A stretch of DNA of 64,000 nucleotides from Takakia lepidozioides (taxonomy: Eukaryota > Streptophyta > Takakiopsida > Takakiales > Takakiaceae). A model generated the notes under the pieces. That model searched no databases, was not told where the DNA came from, and saw only the letters and a program-made list of their open reading frames with translations. Both the position numbers and the translations under genes were made by a program. Location of the stretch: the NCBI GenBank assembly GCA_030704615.1, contig CM060732.1, positions 28,191,053 to 28,255,052 on the forward strand. The letters are read 5' to 3'. Positions 48,581 to 60,151 of the stretch are shown here, piece after piece; position 1 is the first letter of the stretch, and every line of letters starts with the position of its first letter.

Positions 48581-50221
48581 CGAGGCGAGGTGCAGAAGAG
48601 AGTTTAGGGTTTGTTAGTGAATGTTGCAGAATGATAGAGACTGAAATGGTTGTGGATGTTAATGTCTAGGTCATCAGTCTACAATGATGATGAAATTTGC
48701 ATTTCAGTCACTAGAACTATCCCTTGAAACTTGTGCAATATCATCGACATAAACCCGAGCTCCGAGGTGCATGTTGTGCTTTCGAGCACATGGGGGAGAT
48801 AACATGAAACTCTGTTGACGAGCAATGGCCTTCGCGTAGTCGGGTAGGATGAATGAACGTGGAGGGCTGCATCACAAGTCACTGTGAATAAAAGAGACGT
48901 CGACCAAAGGAATAGCTTCCAATATCCTGCCATCCAAAGAACCACAATTGCATTAGCCACCATTAATGGGAAAGGGGGGGCCATTTTCACAGGAGAAATC
49001 GGATGCTTACAAAAACACAACTTACTCACATGCGAAATCGTCGTCCAAGACTTTGTCGTCCCCTTCGTTGATTTCCACATGCACTATACCCTACTGTTGT
49101 TGGGCGGCGGGCGCCGGCGCTGATGCTTCCAAGTTATGGAGGAGGTCATTGAAAATGTCCGCATCCCCTTCCATACCAAACAAATGCCTGCCCGCTGCCT
49201 TGCAAGCATGGTATGAAGCTCCTGCAAGACAGAGTACTCTTAGGACACGTATTAACAAATTTTGCACCAAGAAGAAAACACCGCAGCAGGTTCGGGGTGA
49301 AACCTGTGCCAAGAGGGAACAAGTCTCCACAATTGTTTGAATAAATGTTGGGCTCTTCTCCTTGGCCCCTCTCCATGGTGTGGAGTTGGACTTTCGTAAG
49401 CACACATTGGAATCCACGTAATTGTAGTGCATGTCGTCCACCACTGGATCGAACTTATCGTTGATGAAAGAACCTCCCCCATGAAGCCTGAACTCCTTCA
49501 CTGTTGTGGGAGTTGAAGCATGGTGCACTTTGACGAGGCAGATGGCCTCAAAAAGGCGGGTCTACACACAAGACAACATGAAGCACATATTAGTGAATAA
49601 AAAAAAAATCATATGGAAAGAACAGTGCTTGAAACCTCCAAAAATGAGTGCGTTGACACATTGATTTCTGTAGGGGTGAAATGGAACTTCAAATGAAGCA
49701 GGTAAGAGAAAGTTGATTACCATTTGTTTGGGACAGTCGCCCTTTGTCAAATACAAGCTGTTCACACCATTCCACGTTTTGATGATTTTCATCCCCGAGG
49801 CCTTCAGGTAGCTTGCAAGCTCCCGGCGACATTTTGTATTGACCGATTGGATCATTACAAGAACCCCTGCATCCGATAAAAAAAAATTGTAAAATGAAAA
49901 TATCCACCGCCAATACCTCTCATCAAATGCATTCCATGTTGGGCAAGTGCATGTGGGTAAAATGTCCGGTACTGGCAGCCCATCCAGAATGTCCACAATC
50001 ACCATGTCCGCACAACATGGTTTCAGAGAACCATTGACCCAACATTGCCCTTTCGAAACCTGAAAACAGACCCCGGGGGGTGCACTCCTCATTAAATGTA
50101 CCAGCCACGTGCGTGCACAGGAGGGGGTATTTTAAACCCCCCCATGTACAACATTATACATACAGAGGGGGGTTTAAAACACCTTAAATATAATTTTACA
50201 GGAGGGGGTTGTTGAGTTTTT

Positions 50222-50335
50222 AGGGATAGTGTAGTGGTAAGAATGGCGATTCTGCCGTGATGCATCCCGGGATCGAATCGTGGAATCGTCGTTTTGTATG
50301 TTTGTTTTTTTTTTTTTTTTTTTTTTCGCTCCACG
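50222..50335 (+). mobile_element. tRNA-derived SINE or tRNA pseudogene
   Basis: A-box-like AGTGTAGTGGTAAGAATGG at 50228 and B-box-like GGGATCGAATCG at 50269, at normal tRNA spacing, with an anticodon-stem-like ATGGC/GCCGT pair around a six-base loop. A T run of about 18 (50304-50326) and a pyrimidine tract follow. The folds are too degenerate for a functional tRNA; a tRNA-headed plant SINE is the best reading. Confidence 0.55.
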
Positions 50336-50899
50336 ATCTTTCTCCCCTGACCTCCCGCGGCTTTCTCTTTTCTTTCTCCTCCTCTCCCGCGTTCGCCTTC
50401 CCTTCCACGGGCTTTCTCTTTTTCCTCCTCTCCTCTCCCCTCCTCTCCACAGGGCATGGTAGGACAATGTGGTGAGGGCACCAGAATGTGGTGAGGGCAC
50501 TGACTTGGGAGAAGGTTTGAGGTTGTGATGTATGTAGAGGGCAGGAATCGAAGGGGATGAAGTAAGTGCGCGGGAATGTGGGGCAGGCCTGGGCTGATCG
50601 GTGATGATATGCGGGTGTGGTGGCGGATTGTTGTGCAGCAATGACAGGAGGACATGGGCATCAAGATTCCCAGTCATCAGAGGTAATGAGCACATTAGGC
50701 CTATTTTCTTTCCTAATAATGATTGGTGTGACACAATGGTTGTACTCACTGTATCAGGCCTATTCTCATCCTTATTGAATCCAAACAGCCAGAGGGACAA
50801 GATGCCCCTAAGTGTACAGAACCTGAACGTCCTGAATCTGAAGGATTTGGTACTCAAGAGTTTACACAAGACGAGCAAAATCTACACATGGGGTAACTG

Positions 50900-53457
50900 T
50901 CCCCCCTTTGCAGAACGGTTGGGCGTCCAGGAGCAATCCCAAGCTACCTAGACGACAAACAATTCACATGCAAAGGGCTGGCTTGCGGCTGGCCACTTTC
51001 AACTTCTCAGGGCTTACTAACCAAAGGAAACAACTCGAAGTGGGACAAGTCCTTCGGACTAATGATATTCATATCTGTGCTGGGCAAGAAACATGGGAAA
51101 CTTCGGATAAACTGGTTGGAGATGTCAATGGTTATAAATGGGCAGGTAGGATGTGTACTCTCAAGGCAGCCTCTGCCAAACGCGGTCAAAAAGGGGTTGG
51201 ATTCTTTATCCGTGATTTCTTGTTTGATAATTGTGAAATTATCAACAAGGGTTTGAGGTACGAACATAGTATCTGGCTAAAACTGAATCTGAAGGGCGGC
51301 ATGAGTACGAAGGACCTCTTTGTGGGTTGTGTTTACATGCCCACAGAGGGGACCCTTAGTGCTGACGCAGACAAAGCCTTCGAAGATGTAAAGCTGGACT
51401 GTGCTTCGTTCCTTGCCAAAGGTCAGGTAGTGCTATTGGGTGACTTCAATGCCCGGGTGGGCAAAGGGCTCCATCAGGACGATATCATTGGGCCTTTTGG
51501 TGAGGACGAGCCCTCTATAAAGAGTGCTGCAATTTGAAAACCAACAGAGAATTGTGGGCGAGGCACTATCAGCTCCGGAAAGATATCAATCAGCTTGTTA
51601 GGTCTCAGAAGAAATTATACTGGGATAAGTTATACAGTGAAATAAACTCAAACCACCATGGTGGTAATGACAAGAAATTATGGTTGGCCCTTCAACGTTT
51701 GTACAAGCCTAAAAACGGTCAGCAAGTACAAGCGCTGAAGACTACTAAAGGTGCAGTGGTGACTTCATCGGTTGACATTGTCAAAACCTTTGAAAATCAC
51801 TACAGTATCCTTGGCAGAACTTCTAGGTCTAACAGTGAGGGGTCTTCTGCTGAATGGAGGGACACAGTTGGAAAAATTGTTCCTATGATTCAAAACAGCC
51901 CTGATGAACTGGAGTATATTTTAATGGCTTATAACGCTCCCATTAGTTCTTCTGAGATTGTGGAAGCAATTGAACATTTAAATGGATATAAAGCTGGTGG
52001 ACCTGATGGTATTGTCAACGAGCTTATCAAGCACGGTGGCGATCCCATGATAGAGGCCCTAGTTCTCCTCTTTAACCTTATCTGGAAGACTGAAATGATC
52101 CCCTTTCGCTGGCGACAGGGGGTCATTGTCAGTCTATACAAGAAGGGTGACAGAGAAGAACCGGGGAACTACCGTGGCATCACACTCAGGAGTTGATTAA
52201 TTGCGCAAAGAGATACTTTGATCTTTGGGGGCTAGAGGCTAATGTTAGCAAATGTGCAGTGGTAGCATTCAACGACAGAGGAGAGGGAGGAAGTGATCTT
52301 AAGTGGTAGTGGGGTAGCCAAGAGATCCCGGTCCTCCCTTCCTACACTTACCTGGGCGTTGAGTTTTCCTCCAATTGTTATTGGGATGCACATATCCGGA
52401 AAGTTGTTCGAACTGGCAAGGGCAAAGCTCTGGGGCTCACTAATTTTTTCCACTGCAGAGGGGTCATCTCTGAGGTTAAGAAAACCATGCTTTGTCGCGT
52501 TATTAGACCTGCCTTGGAGTACGGATCTGCTATATGGGTTGATAACTCCAAGCAGGCTAAGTCTCTAGAATCCATTCAAGTGGGGGTGCTTAAGGAGTGT
52601 ATGTCAGCATGCTCCAAAACAGCCAATGTGGCTGTTCGGGGTGAGTTTGGCATTCCATCCTTAAGCTCCCGACGAGATGAATTCAAGGTCAGATGGTGGG
52701 GTCAGCTGCAACATATGCCCAACACCAGATATCCTAAGTTGATTGACTCTATATCTTGGAAACATGACCGCCCTGTCAAACAGGCTAAGTCCTGGCAGAA
52801 GAGAGTAGAAAAGATTCTCAAGGATCTGGACCTGGATCCGCAAGTCTTGACCCTGCTGGATAAATCTGCCTTAGAGGTTGTAGTGTCTGAGGCCATGTCT
52901 GTTGCCATGAGATTGTCTGATGAAAATGAAGTTAGGCAGAGAACTTCCCTAAACTTGTTTCCAGTCAGTGACATGGGGGTGGACATCTTGGATGACCTCA
53001 AGGGTCTACCCACTCTCGGCACTAGAACTCAGGGCAAGAAGCCTACCTTTGAACAGCAAACAGAAGCAGAGAGGAAAGGGAGAGTGCAATTGTCCGTTGT
53101 GTGGGCAATCTGAAGACAATATTCATTTTCTGATACGCTGTCCGGGTTCTCTCACCAAAGAGAGGCTCTCTTCAATTCTATCAAGGGAATTGTGCCTGTA
53201 CCCCTGTTTACCAACTTTGAAAGTCTCGAGGCTGAGCCAAAAGCCCAGGCCCTCCTGAGGCCTAGTTTTTGGGCAAATCACACACAGCAGATTGATGCTT
53301 GTGTGAAGGGTTTTCTAGAGGATATCTGGAAAACCCGGATTAATTCCTTATACGATGGTAAGTCTTACTACCAACGTCAGCCCTGTTCCTTTTGTTCCCA
53401 CTGAAACTGGGCACGGGGTCAATGGCCACAAGGCTACGGCAAACAACGTCTTATGAG
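50900..53457 (+). mobile_element. LINE copy B: endonuclease, partial RT, C-terminal region
   Basis: The APE-type endonuclease spans about 50970-51520 (LRLATFNFSG, CAGQETWETS, VVLLGDFNARVGKG). The first part of RT (51534-52196) has GYKAGGPDGIVNELIKHGG, then GVIVSLYKKGDREEPGNYRG. The middle of RT, with its YADD-type site, is missing at about 52197. The sequence resumes with the segment seen in copy A ([20 protein letters not shown]), through WWGQL and the zinc knuckle, and ends with a 3' UTR closing in TATGAGTAC. Frame breaks occur at 51537, 52310 and 53030. The overall plan resembles CR1/Jockey/RTE-like LINEs rather than plant L1. Confidence 0.85.
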
Positions 53458-53935
53458 TACAATCTCATCCTTATCATCCCTCGCCTTTTGGAAAATTCCA
53501 GCCATAATTGAAGGGCAATTGGTTGTTGTACTTAACTGCACAAATGTTCCCCTTTCTGTTGGAATGAGCCGCACGTCCTTTCCATGCTCACATACCCTTT
53601 CTTCTTCCTGCAGGATCCTTTGCCCAGCCCTGTTATTTCTATCATTTGTGCCATCCTCTTGGCGTTTCCACAGCCTCCCCTCATTGCCAGTGAAGTGTTT
53701 CTTTCTCTTCCCTTTGTCTTTAAAGACACTCCAACTGTTAGCTGCAGTACCCTTCGCTGATTTCTTATTGCCTTTGACCTCATGTATGTTTTCAATCATG
53801 TTTGAAGGGTGATCACTTGCTGCCATATGCATGACTGTGTCCTTGACTGCTTCTCTTGTCTCAGTATGATGTTTAATTGTTGTCATGTCAGGCTGTGCTC
53901 AGCTGCACCGTGGTGTCTTCAAATGGATCAATTTT
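53458..53935. other. Unrecognised segment within the TIR transposon
   Basis: Holds a 150-codon - strand frame (53886-53434) of basic, Lys/Glu-rich composition with no family I recognise. It abuts the inverted LINE copy and might be part of an ORF1, but there is no motif to show this. Confidence 0.3.
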
Positions 53936-54590
53936 TCAGACACGGTCTTGCCAACTGAATGATGCAGGTTCACTTGGGAGAGTGCACTCCCCCTTTCCTC
54001 TCTGCTTCTGTTTCATGTTCAAAGGTAGGCTTCCTTCCCTGAGTTTAAATTTCAGTCTAGTGCCAAGAGTGGGTGGACCCTTGAGGTCATCCAAGATGTC
54101 ATCCCCCATGTTACTGACTAGAAACAAGTTCAGGGAAGTTTTATGCCTAACTTCATTTTCATCAGACAATCTCATGGCAATAGACATGGCTTTGGACACT
54201 ACAGCCTCTAAGTCTGATTTATCCAGCAGGGTCAAGACTTGCGGATCCAGGTCCAGGTCCTTGAGAATCTCTTCTACTCTGGCCTTGGGAAAACACCTTT
54301 TGATCTCAGTCCAAAAAGTGGTCAGAGGTACCAATATCAGTTCTGTCGATCAACACATTGGCACACTGGGGGAACAAATTTTTGTCCATTATGATATAGT
54401 CCACAATGGAACGTTCCCCAGTTTGGGATTTCTCACGAGTCCACTGCACTTGGTCACCTCTTGTCTTGTTAATCAAGGTCAAAAGCTGAAGCTCTTCCAG
54501 ATAGTTAATTAACCGTCTGCCATTAGAATTCAGCTCGTCCTCACCAGAAGACCCAATGATATCGTCCTGATGGAGCCCTTTGCCCACTTG
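53936..54590 (-). mobile_element. LINE copy C, inverted and internally deleted
   Basis: On the - strand, MGKGLHQDDIIGSSGEDE, then ERSIVDYIIMDKNLFPQC (end of endonuclease) runs to 54320. It jumps to [20 protein letters not shown] of the C-terminal region seen in copies A and B, in one nearly continuous frame to 53936. Opposite in orientation to copy B, so the two can pair as a large inverted repeat. Confidence 0.82.
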
Positions 54591-55057
54591 GGCATTGAAG
54601 TCACCCTACAATAGCACCACAGAGATGAAGAGAAGCTTTGGAATGAGACACTTTTCTGACCCCAGTCAATGGTGGGACAATGTGGGTGGATGGTCAACTG
54701 GAAACAGCAGCGGCAACAGCGCAATTGATAAAGCAAGGCACTGTTGATGAAAGGTACCTTCTTCAACGTATTTCAGCCTGAGGGCACCTTCTGGTTTGAC
54801 CTGTTTCAGCCTGTTTTTCCCTCTCATCAGACTCAGCCCTGAAGCATATGTATTGAATTCTGTAAGTTAGCTCGTTGGGTGGATCTGCGGTGCTCTGGAG
54901 TGACTTTGCAAGTTGTTGCCGAGGTGGTAGCATGACAGTACCTAAAAAAAGATAATAGATAGAACAAGGGACTGCCTATGATTCCATGTGGAATGATAGC
55001 TACAAGAAACCTGGATGGGTAGATGGTCAACTGGAAGCCACAGTAGTAGTTTGATCA

Positions 55058-55788
55058 ATGGAGGATGTTTTGAGCCAACCTTTGGATGATCATGCGGAAG
55101 AGGTACTTGTTCAAAGTGAATTGAGACATACTCTGGATGCTGTCATTGATGAGTTTGAACAAGAGAAAGATGGATCGAAGGCAGTGGTTCCATTTGTCAA
55201 AGTAGACGGGAAGACCATATTCAAAAGCACTTTGGTTAGCCAACTCAATGGCAACCCTACTCTATCCAAGGATAGATTGACACGAGTAAGAAGTGCATCG
55301 ATGTTGTTTTGCCGAGAAAACAAACCAACTACCAGCAACAAAGCCACGAGCTTGGGATTGGGTTCGGATTGTGCTGTATTTTTTGTTGATGGGGAGACTA
55401 CGATCCAAACTACAAACATGAAAAGTAGACCAGGGAAAACCTGCAGAGGAGCAACCAAAGGCACTTGGTATTTGGGCAGGGTTCAAAGAATGCGGAAGAA
55501 AATCATAAGCGGTTTGTAGAATGTAGGGATTATGTTGATTTATTGGAGTATCCTTCTCATATGGAGATTGGGTTAGCATGGTACCAAAAAATTCGACGAG
55601 GGGTCTATACGTACGATTTGACGGATAACATGATGGTTGATTTGGATTCCATTATCGCGTTAGCATGTTTAAAGTACAATGTCAAGTCAAACACATATGT
55701 TCTTGATGCAAATGACCGAAAAGTTTTTGACAACTTTATCAAAGGCAAATTTTTTTTAATTAATTTGTTAGATTTTATTATGTTTTAA
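55058..55788 (+). pseudogene. Unknown gene carried by the TIR transposon
   Basis: 55058-55519 and 55465-55788 join by a one-base frameshift near 55500 to give about 240 residues. The first part is acidic with EELRHTLD-like helix; the middle has TCRGATKGTWYLGRVQRMRK; the second has WYQKIRRGVYTYDLTDNMMV. I do not recognise the family. It is next to the right terminus and is the only non-LINE coding sequence in the transposon, so it may be a relic of the transposase or an accessory protein. Confidence 0.4.
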
Positions 55789-56792
55789 ATGAATAAATTC
55801 GATATAATATAAAAACATACATATACATATTGGAGGGTTATTTTTAATGATGAAAAATGAGAATATACATACAGAAGGGGGTACTTTTCGAAAATTGTAA
55901 ATTTTTGTATATTTACAGGAGGGGATTTTATAATCTTCAAAAAATATGTACAGAGGGGGTATAAATTATCCAAGGACCCGTATACAGGGGGTTTTTTTAT
56001 TAGGCGACGAACGCACGTGATATGCACAGTTTATAAAGAGTGCACCCCCCGGGAAACAGACAGACGACAAAAATTAAATAACTATCCAAAAGGGAAAACA
56101 TTAAAGAATACAAACAGTGGGAATTGGCTTACCGAGTCAAGGAATGTACACAGCTTGCCCCAAGTTCAAGAGGGTTCTCCAGTGTAACCAAATTTCCTGC
56201 TTTCCATAATGGCAAAGAATGAATCATTGACAATCTCGCATTTACATTCTCGCTGGATTCTGGATGGGTGCTCCACTGCGTCGTATGGCTCAATCTTCCC
56301 CTTCCGTTTTCGTTCCTTGTTTGCAATTGGGGTCTGCGCTACCTCACTCCCCGCAGTCTCCCCTTGGGTGGCCTTCTCCTTCCCTTTGTCCTTTGTACCA
56401 TTTCCCTTTCCCTTCCCTCTCGCAGGAGTTTTGTTGGCTGCGGGTTCCTTCTTAGCGAGGTTTCGCAGATTCCTCTCACGCAATTCCTTGTCAGTAAGAG
56501 GGGCCAAAGACTCCGCATTGTCGTTCTAGTTCCATGTCTGTTACTCATACCAAGGGCAATCTGATTTCGGAATGTCTAGATACCAGCAGCAGTCTTTCAG
56601 GTGATATCTCCCGTAGTCTCTGAGGATGGCTGTCGTGTACATGGTCTGACTGTTAGAGGGGTCAGACCACAAGTCGATGAAGGTAGGGTACTTACTGAGG
56701 TTTTTTTCCCGGAATGAGCACGTTCTTGATATACCTACAAAACAAAAGAGGTACACTTTTAGTCATTGAAGGCAAAAAAACATATTCTGCGG

Positions 56793-56835
56793 ACCTCCCA
56801 AAATGCATGCGTCGACGCACACAGTTTGGGGTGCA
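56793..56835. repeat. Intronic hairpin, GCGTCGACGC centre
   Basis: CCCAAAATGCATGCGT pairs with ACGCACACAGTTTGGGG with a few mismatches. About 60 bp upstream of a splice acceptor at 56735 of the - strand gene. Member of the hairpin family described for this gene. Confidence 0.65.
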
Positions 56836-57008
56836 CAAATACTTGAGCATGAGGCAACCGAAATACACTCACAAGTACCATATGCAAGAACAGGAGAAAA
56901 CAAAGGGTTCCATATGCAGTAAAATATCCCATTCTTGGCAGACACATATTCCATTCAGAACTGCCAACCAAACATTGAAATTCATGATGGAGGAGAGAAC
57001 ACATCTGA

Positions 57009-57068
57009 GTTTGTGGCCCTCCAAAATTGTGTGCATTGGCGCACGCAGTTTTGCATGGCCACAAACTG
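57009..57068. repeat. Intronic hairpin with GTTTGTGGCC outer arms
   Basis: Outer arms GTTTGTGGCC and GGCCACAAAC flank an inner core CAAAATTGTGTGC...GCACGCAGTTTTG. In the same intron as the 56793 hairpin, some 45 bp inside the donor at 57112. Confidence 0.75.
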
Positions 57069-58885
57069 CCCGTCTAGTGATTGCCAAAGAAAGTTTTCAA
57101 ACATAAAACAAAATTAACGAACCTGTATAGGACCCTCTTCATGGCTCCCTCCGCCCCATACTGCTGGTCAAAGTCATTTGTGGGGGAGATTCCTCCATCT
57201 CGGGAAAACTCTCTGAAAAAGCAGTCGCTCCAAGCAGTGGCCTTCCACTGCCTCAAGTAATCCTCCAGAGTGTCATCGGGCACGGTCATGGTAATTTTGT
57301 AGTCATAAAGTTGTTTCTCCAATACCTTGTTTGCACAAGCTTCAATCTGCAGGTATTCATATGCATGGATTATAGTCCATTCATGGGAAAATATTCTCAA
57401 AATTTCAAGCAAAGAAAGTCCTGAAAAGTACCTGGCTCCAGTAGGTGGCTTTGTGCAACCATGTATCAAGAACTTGGTCGCTGAAGGGTTTGATGTGCCC
57501 AATGTTCTCATATCTTTCACCCCCATGGAAGTAGTATGTATCCTTGACAGTTGGGTTGAATTCCAAATCTCCAACCATTTCACTTTCTGGTCAGCTTCCA
57601 CAGCTGCAGTTGACAACCGGTGAAGCTGTTCCTGTGTCATCTCCGGTTTGGTGTTATTGTTCTAGTGGATCCTCACCTGGTTAAGGAACTCGGGACCAAA
57701 ATCAGGGTCAGCTATTCTCAGCTATTTCACAAAAGCGCTCATGAGCTTCTTCCATATCTCATTCATCGTAAACTTCATGGCTTCCACCACTCCCTTGGAA
57801 GTCCTCATACCCTCCGGGTTTTTCAAATAATACTCAGCTTTTCCTCTCTCTCTAGCTTCAGCTATTTCTTGCTGCAAAACGCAATCCGGAATGAGATCAC
57901 AACAGACAATGTTACTGACAATCACAACAGACAATGGAAGGCCAGAGCGATGGAATACTTACAATGTACATGTACTCCATGAATGAAGCTTGTATCAGGT
58001 ATTTGACGTTTTCGATGTCAAACATTTCTTGAATGACTCTGCATTCAGGATGCTCTTGAATGAATTGAGGGACATCTGGCCGATATTCTGTAACCTGAAT
58101 AGTGTGTGAAGAAGGTTCGTTGTCACATGGGCGGTTTCAGTTCGCTTGCACATATAGTGGTGTGTCATCGGTGAGTGCTAAAAGCAAACAGACAGTCAAG
58201 GGAAAATTGCAGACAATATTAGGTGAAGAAGACACTTACTTGTTAACGTCATGCATTGCCGTCAACAATGTAGTGATGTTTCCCTTGGGATCCAGCACCA
58301 TTGAGGCCACAGAGTAGTGCCACTCCTCCTCGGTGCTATGATATCTCTCGATCATGTTCCTCCAGGCAAGCAATCGGTGGTTGCCATCCCAGACATGAAA
58401 CATTTTGCTTGAGAAAGGCTGGGTGACGAGCCTCTTGTAGGTGATCGATTCGAACTCCTCGTTTATCTGTCGCCAGATATGATCCCAGCCTCCAACAATG
58501 GACTCGTCCACCAATACCTCTTTGCCAGCGGAGTCCGCCAAGGAGATGTAAAAAATAGTCTGACCCTCTATGTACCCATGGCAGAAATCATGTTCCAACT
58601 TTTGAATGTCATTCGTCAGAGCTGGTCGAACGAAGGGCATGGAGATCAAACGGCATAGGGGTATCATTATTTTTCCCCCAGGGACGCCCATGGCCTTGAT
58701 GACTCTGGCCGAATTCACTTTGGAGAAGGAAAGCAGATCTTTCGCTCTGTCTTCGTATGGCCTGCCATCGTCCTCCTCCTCAACAACCACCAGTTCTTGC
58801 TCAATCCTTCGTTCTCTACCTGAGCAACACCTTACCTTTTCTTCGTCTGCACTCAAAGTGATAGGTTTCGCATGTAAAAAAAACT

Positions 58886-58922
58886 TGCCAGAAATTGCGT
58901 GCTTCAACGCACGCAATTTTCT
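58886..58922. repeat. Intronic hairpin near an acceptor
   Basis: AGAAATTGCGTGC and GCACGCAATTTTCT pair around a six-base loop. It lies about 40 bp upstream of the acceptor at 58847 of the - strand gene. Confidence 0.75.
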
Positions 58923-59012
58923 ACCATCTAAAATTTACTCATTTCTTTGCCTATTTCATCACACAAAAAAGAAAACAAAAAACAAAAAAAACAATTGTTA
59001 TTTATAATTGTC

Positions 59013-59460
59013 CTTAAGACTCCTTAGGACAGTCCTAAGGAGTCCTAAGAGGAGGAAAAAGTAAATAAATAAATTAAAAAAATTTATAATTGCCCTTAGG
59101 ACTCTTTAAGATAGTCCTAAGGAGTCCTAAGAGGAAGAATATATATATATATATATATGTGTTATTTATAATTGCCCTTAAAACTCCTTAGGACTGTCCT
59201 AAAAAGTCATATTTGAAAAAAACAAATTGTAATTGCTCTCAGGACTCCCTAGGACAGTCCTAAGGAGTCCTGAAAAAAACACAAAAAAACAAAAAAACAA
59301 TTTATAATTGCCCTTAGGACTCCTTAGGACAGTACTAAGGAGTCCTAAGAGGAAGAAAATAATAATAATAATAATAATTGCCCTTAGGACTCCTTAGGAG
59401 AGTGCTAAGGAGTCATAAAGGAGGATATATATATATAATTGCCCCTAAAACTTTTTAGGG
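59013..59460. repeat. Six tandem palindromes CTTAGGACTCC...GGAGTCCTAAG
   Basis: Copies at about 59013, 59095, 59177, 59238, 59313 and 59383, and a partial at 59441. Each is a near-perfect inverted repeat of 33-38 bp centred on GGACAGTCC, preceded by TTATAATTGCCCTTAGG or a close variant and separated by A-rich spacers. They lie in the large first intron of the - strand gene. Confidence 0.9.
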
Positions 59461-59665
59461 AAATAAAAAAATCAAGTGCTACAATAAATGTATCGACTAT
59501 GTACTGCTTATTAGTATCTACCAACAAAATTTGTAGGTTGTCACTATTTATTACAATTAAAACAAAATTTTGTTCTCGATAAATGTTCATACAGTTATTT
59601 ACAATGCACCGACATCTATTTTTGAATAAACTTTCATGAGTTAGTACTTGAAACTTTTATTTCTA

Positions 59666-59974
59666 TCACATCTGCTATAACATCCAAAGTAGTTCGATTA
59701 GAATTCGACAGCTGAGAGAGGTGAGTGTGAGAGAACCCCCAGAAATGGCGTGCGTTGACGCACGCAATTTCTGGGGGTTCTCTCACACTCACCTTTATGC
59801 CTATTCAGGGCTTCTGTCGCTGTCAACACAACACAGTGGAGAGAAGGTGAGTGTGAGAGAACCTCCAGAAATTGCGTGCGTCAACGCACGCAATTTCTGG
59901 AGGTTCTCTCACACTCACCTTCTCTCAGCTGTCGAACTCTAATCGAACTACTGGGGATGTTACAGCAGATGTGA
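59666..59974. repeat. Large inverted repeat made of two palindromes
   Basis: Outer arms TCACATCTGCTATAACATCC (59666) and its reverse complement (ending 59974) continue through AGTAGTTCGATTAGA and TTCGACAGCTGAGAGA. Inside each arm is a separate palindrome: 59719-59794 (76 bp, about one mismatch) and 59839-59926 (88 bp). Both are centred on the core GCGTGCGT..ACGCACGC. The spacer is 59795-59838. The whole may fold as a four-armed structure and resembles a foldback MITE. Confidence 0.9.
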
Positions 59975-60105
59975 ATGTGAATGTCTCTCCTCCTATGCAG
60001 TACATGAAAAGTGAGAAGTGGGTCACACCTGGGTTTGGTTGTTATGCATTGCCTGCATCCCTGTTGTCTTACTCTGAATGATAAAGAAAGAAATAGCAGA
60101 AAAGA

Positions 60106-60151
60106 GGGCAAGAAAATTGCGTGCGCCAATGCACGCAGTTTTCATGCCCTG
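60106..60151. repeat. Intronic hairpin near a donor
   Basis: AGGGCA...GAAAATTGCGTGC pairs with GCACGCAGTTTTC...TGCCCT. It lies about 35 bp inside the donor at 60186 of the - strand gene. Confidence 0.75.

Larger units (their letters stand above)
50072..56053. mobile_element. TIR DNA transposon with nested LINEs and SINE, inserted in an intron
   Basis: Termini CCCGGGGGGTGCACTC at 50072 and its reverse complement ending at 56053, flanked by an exact 8-bp duplication AAACAGAC (50064-50071 and 56054-56061). Subterminal ACGTGCGT occurs at both ends in inverted orientation. GGAGGGGGT-type words near both ends (50140-50215 and 55865-55990) are in direct orientation. An 8-bp duplication suits hAT, KDZ/Zisupton or P-like superfamilies; none is established. 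The interior contains LINE copies, a SINE, complex repeats and one broken unknown gene. Confidence 0.82.

Noticed and set aside
49867-49916. A 50-bp GT-AG intron within the methyltransferase exon
   Set aside because: Removing it would break the reading frame, while the unspliced frame gives a sensible helix-strand run (FYNFFLSDAGVLVMIQ).
50222-50292. Functional tRNA gene
   Set aside because: Box A and B words are present, but the anticodon loop has six bases and the acceptor stem does not pair; SINE head or pseudogene fits better.
50092-50878. Frames of 190 and 234 codons on the - strand
   Set aside because: They run through the SINE T-tract and pyrimidine-rich tail (poly-Lys, Arg/Glu translations).
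59013-59460. CRISPR-like array
   Set aside because: Repeats are palindromic, spacers are simple A-rich sequence, and the DNA is eukaryotic.
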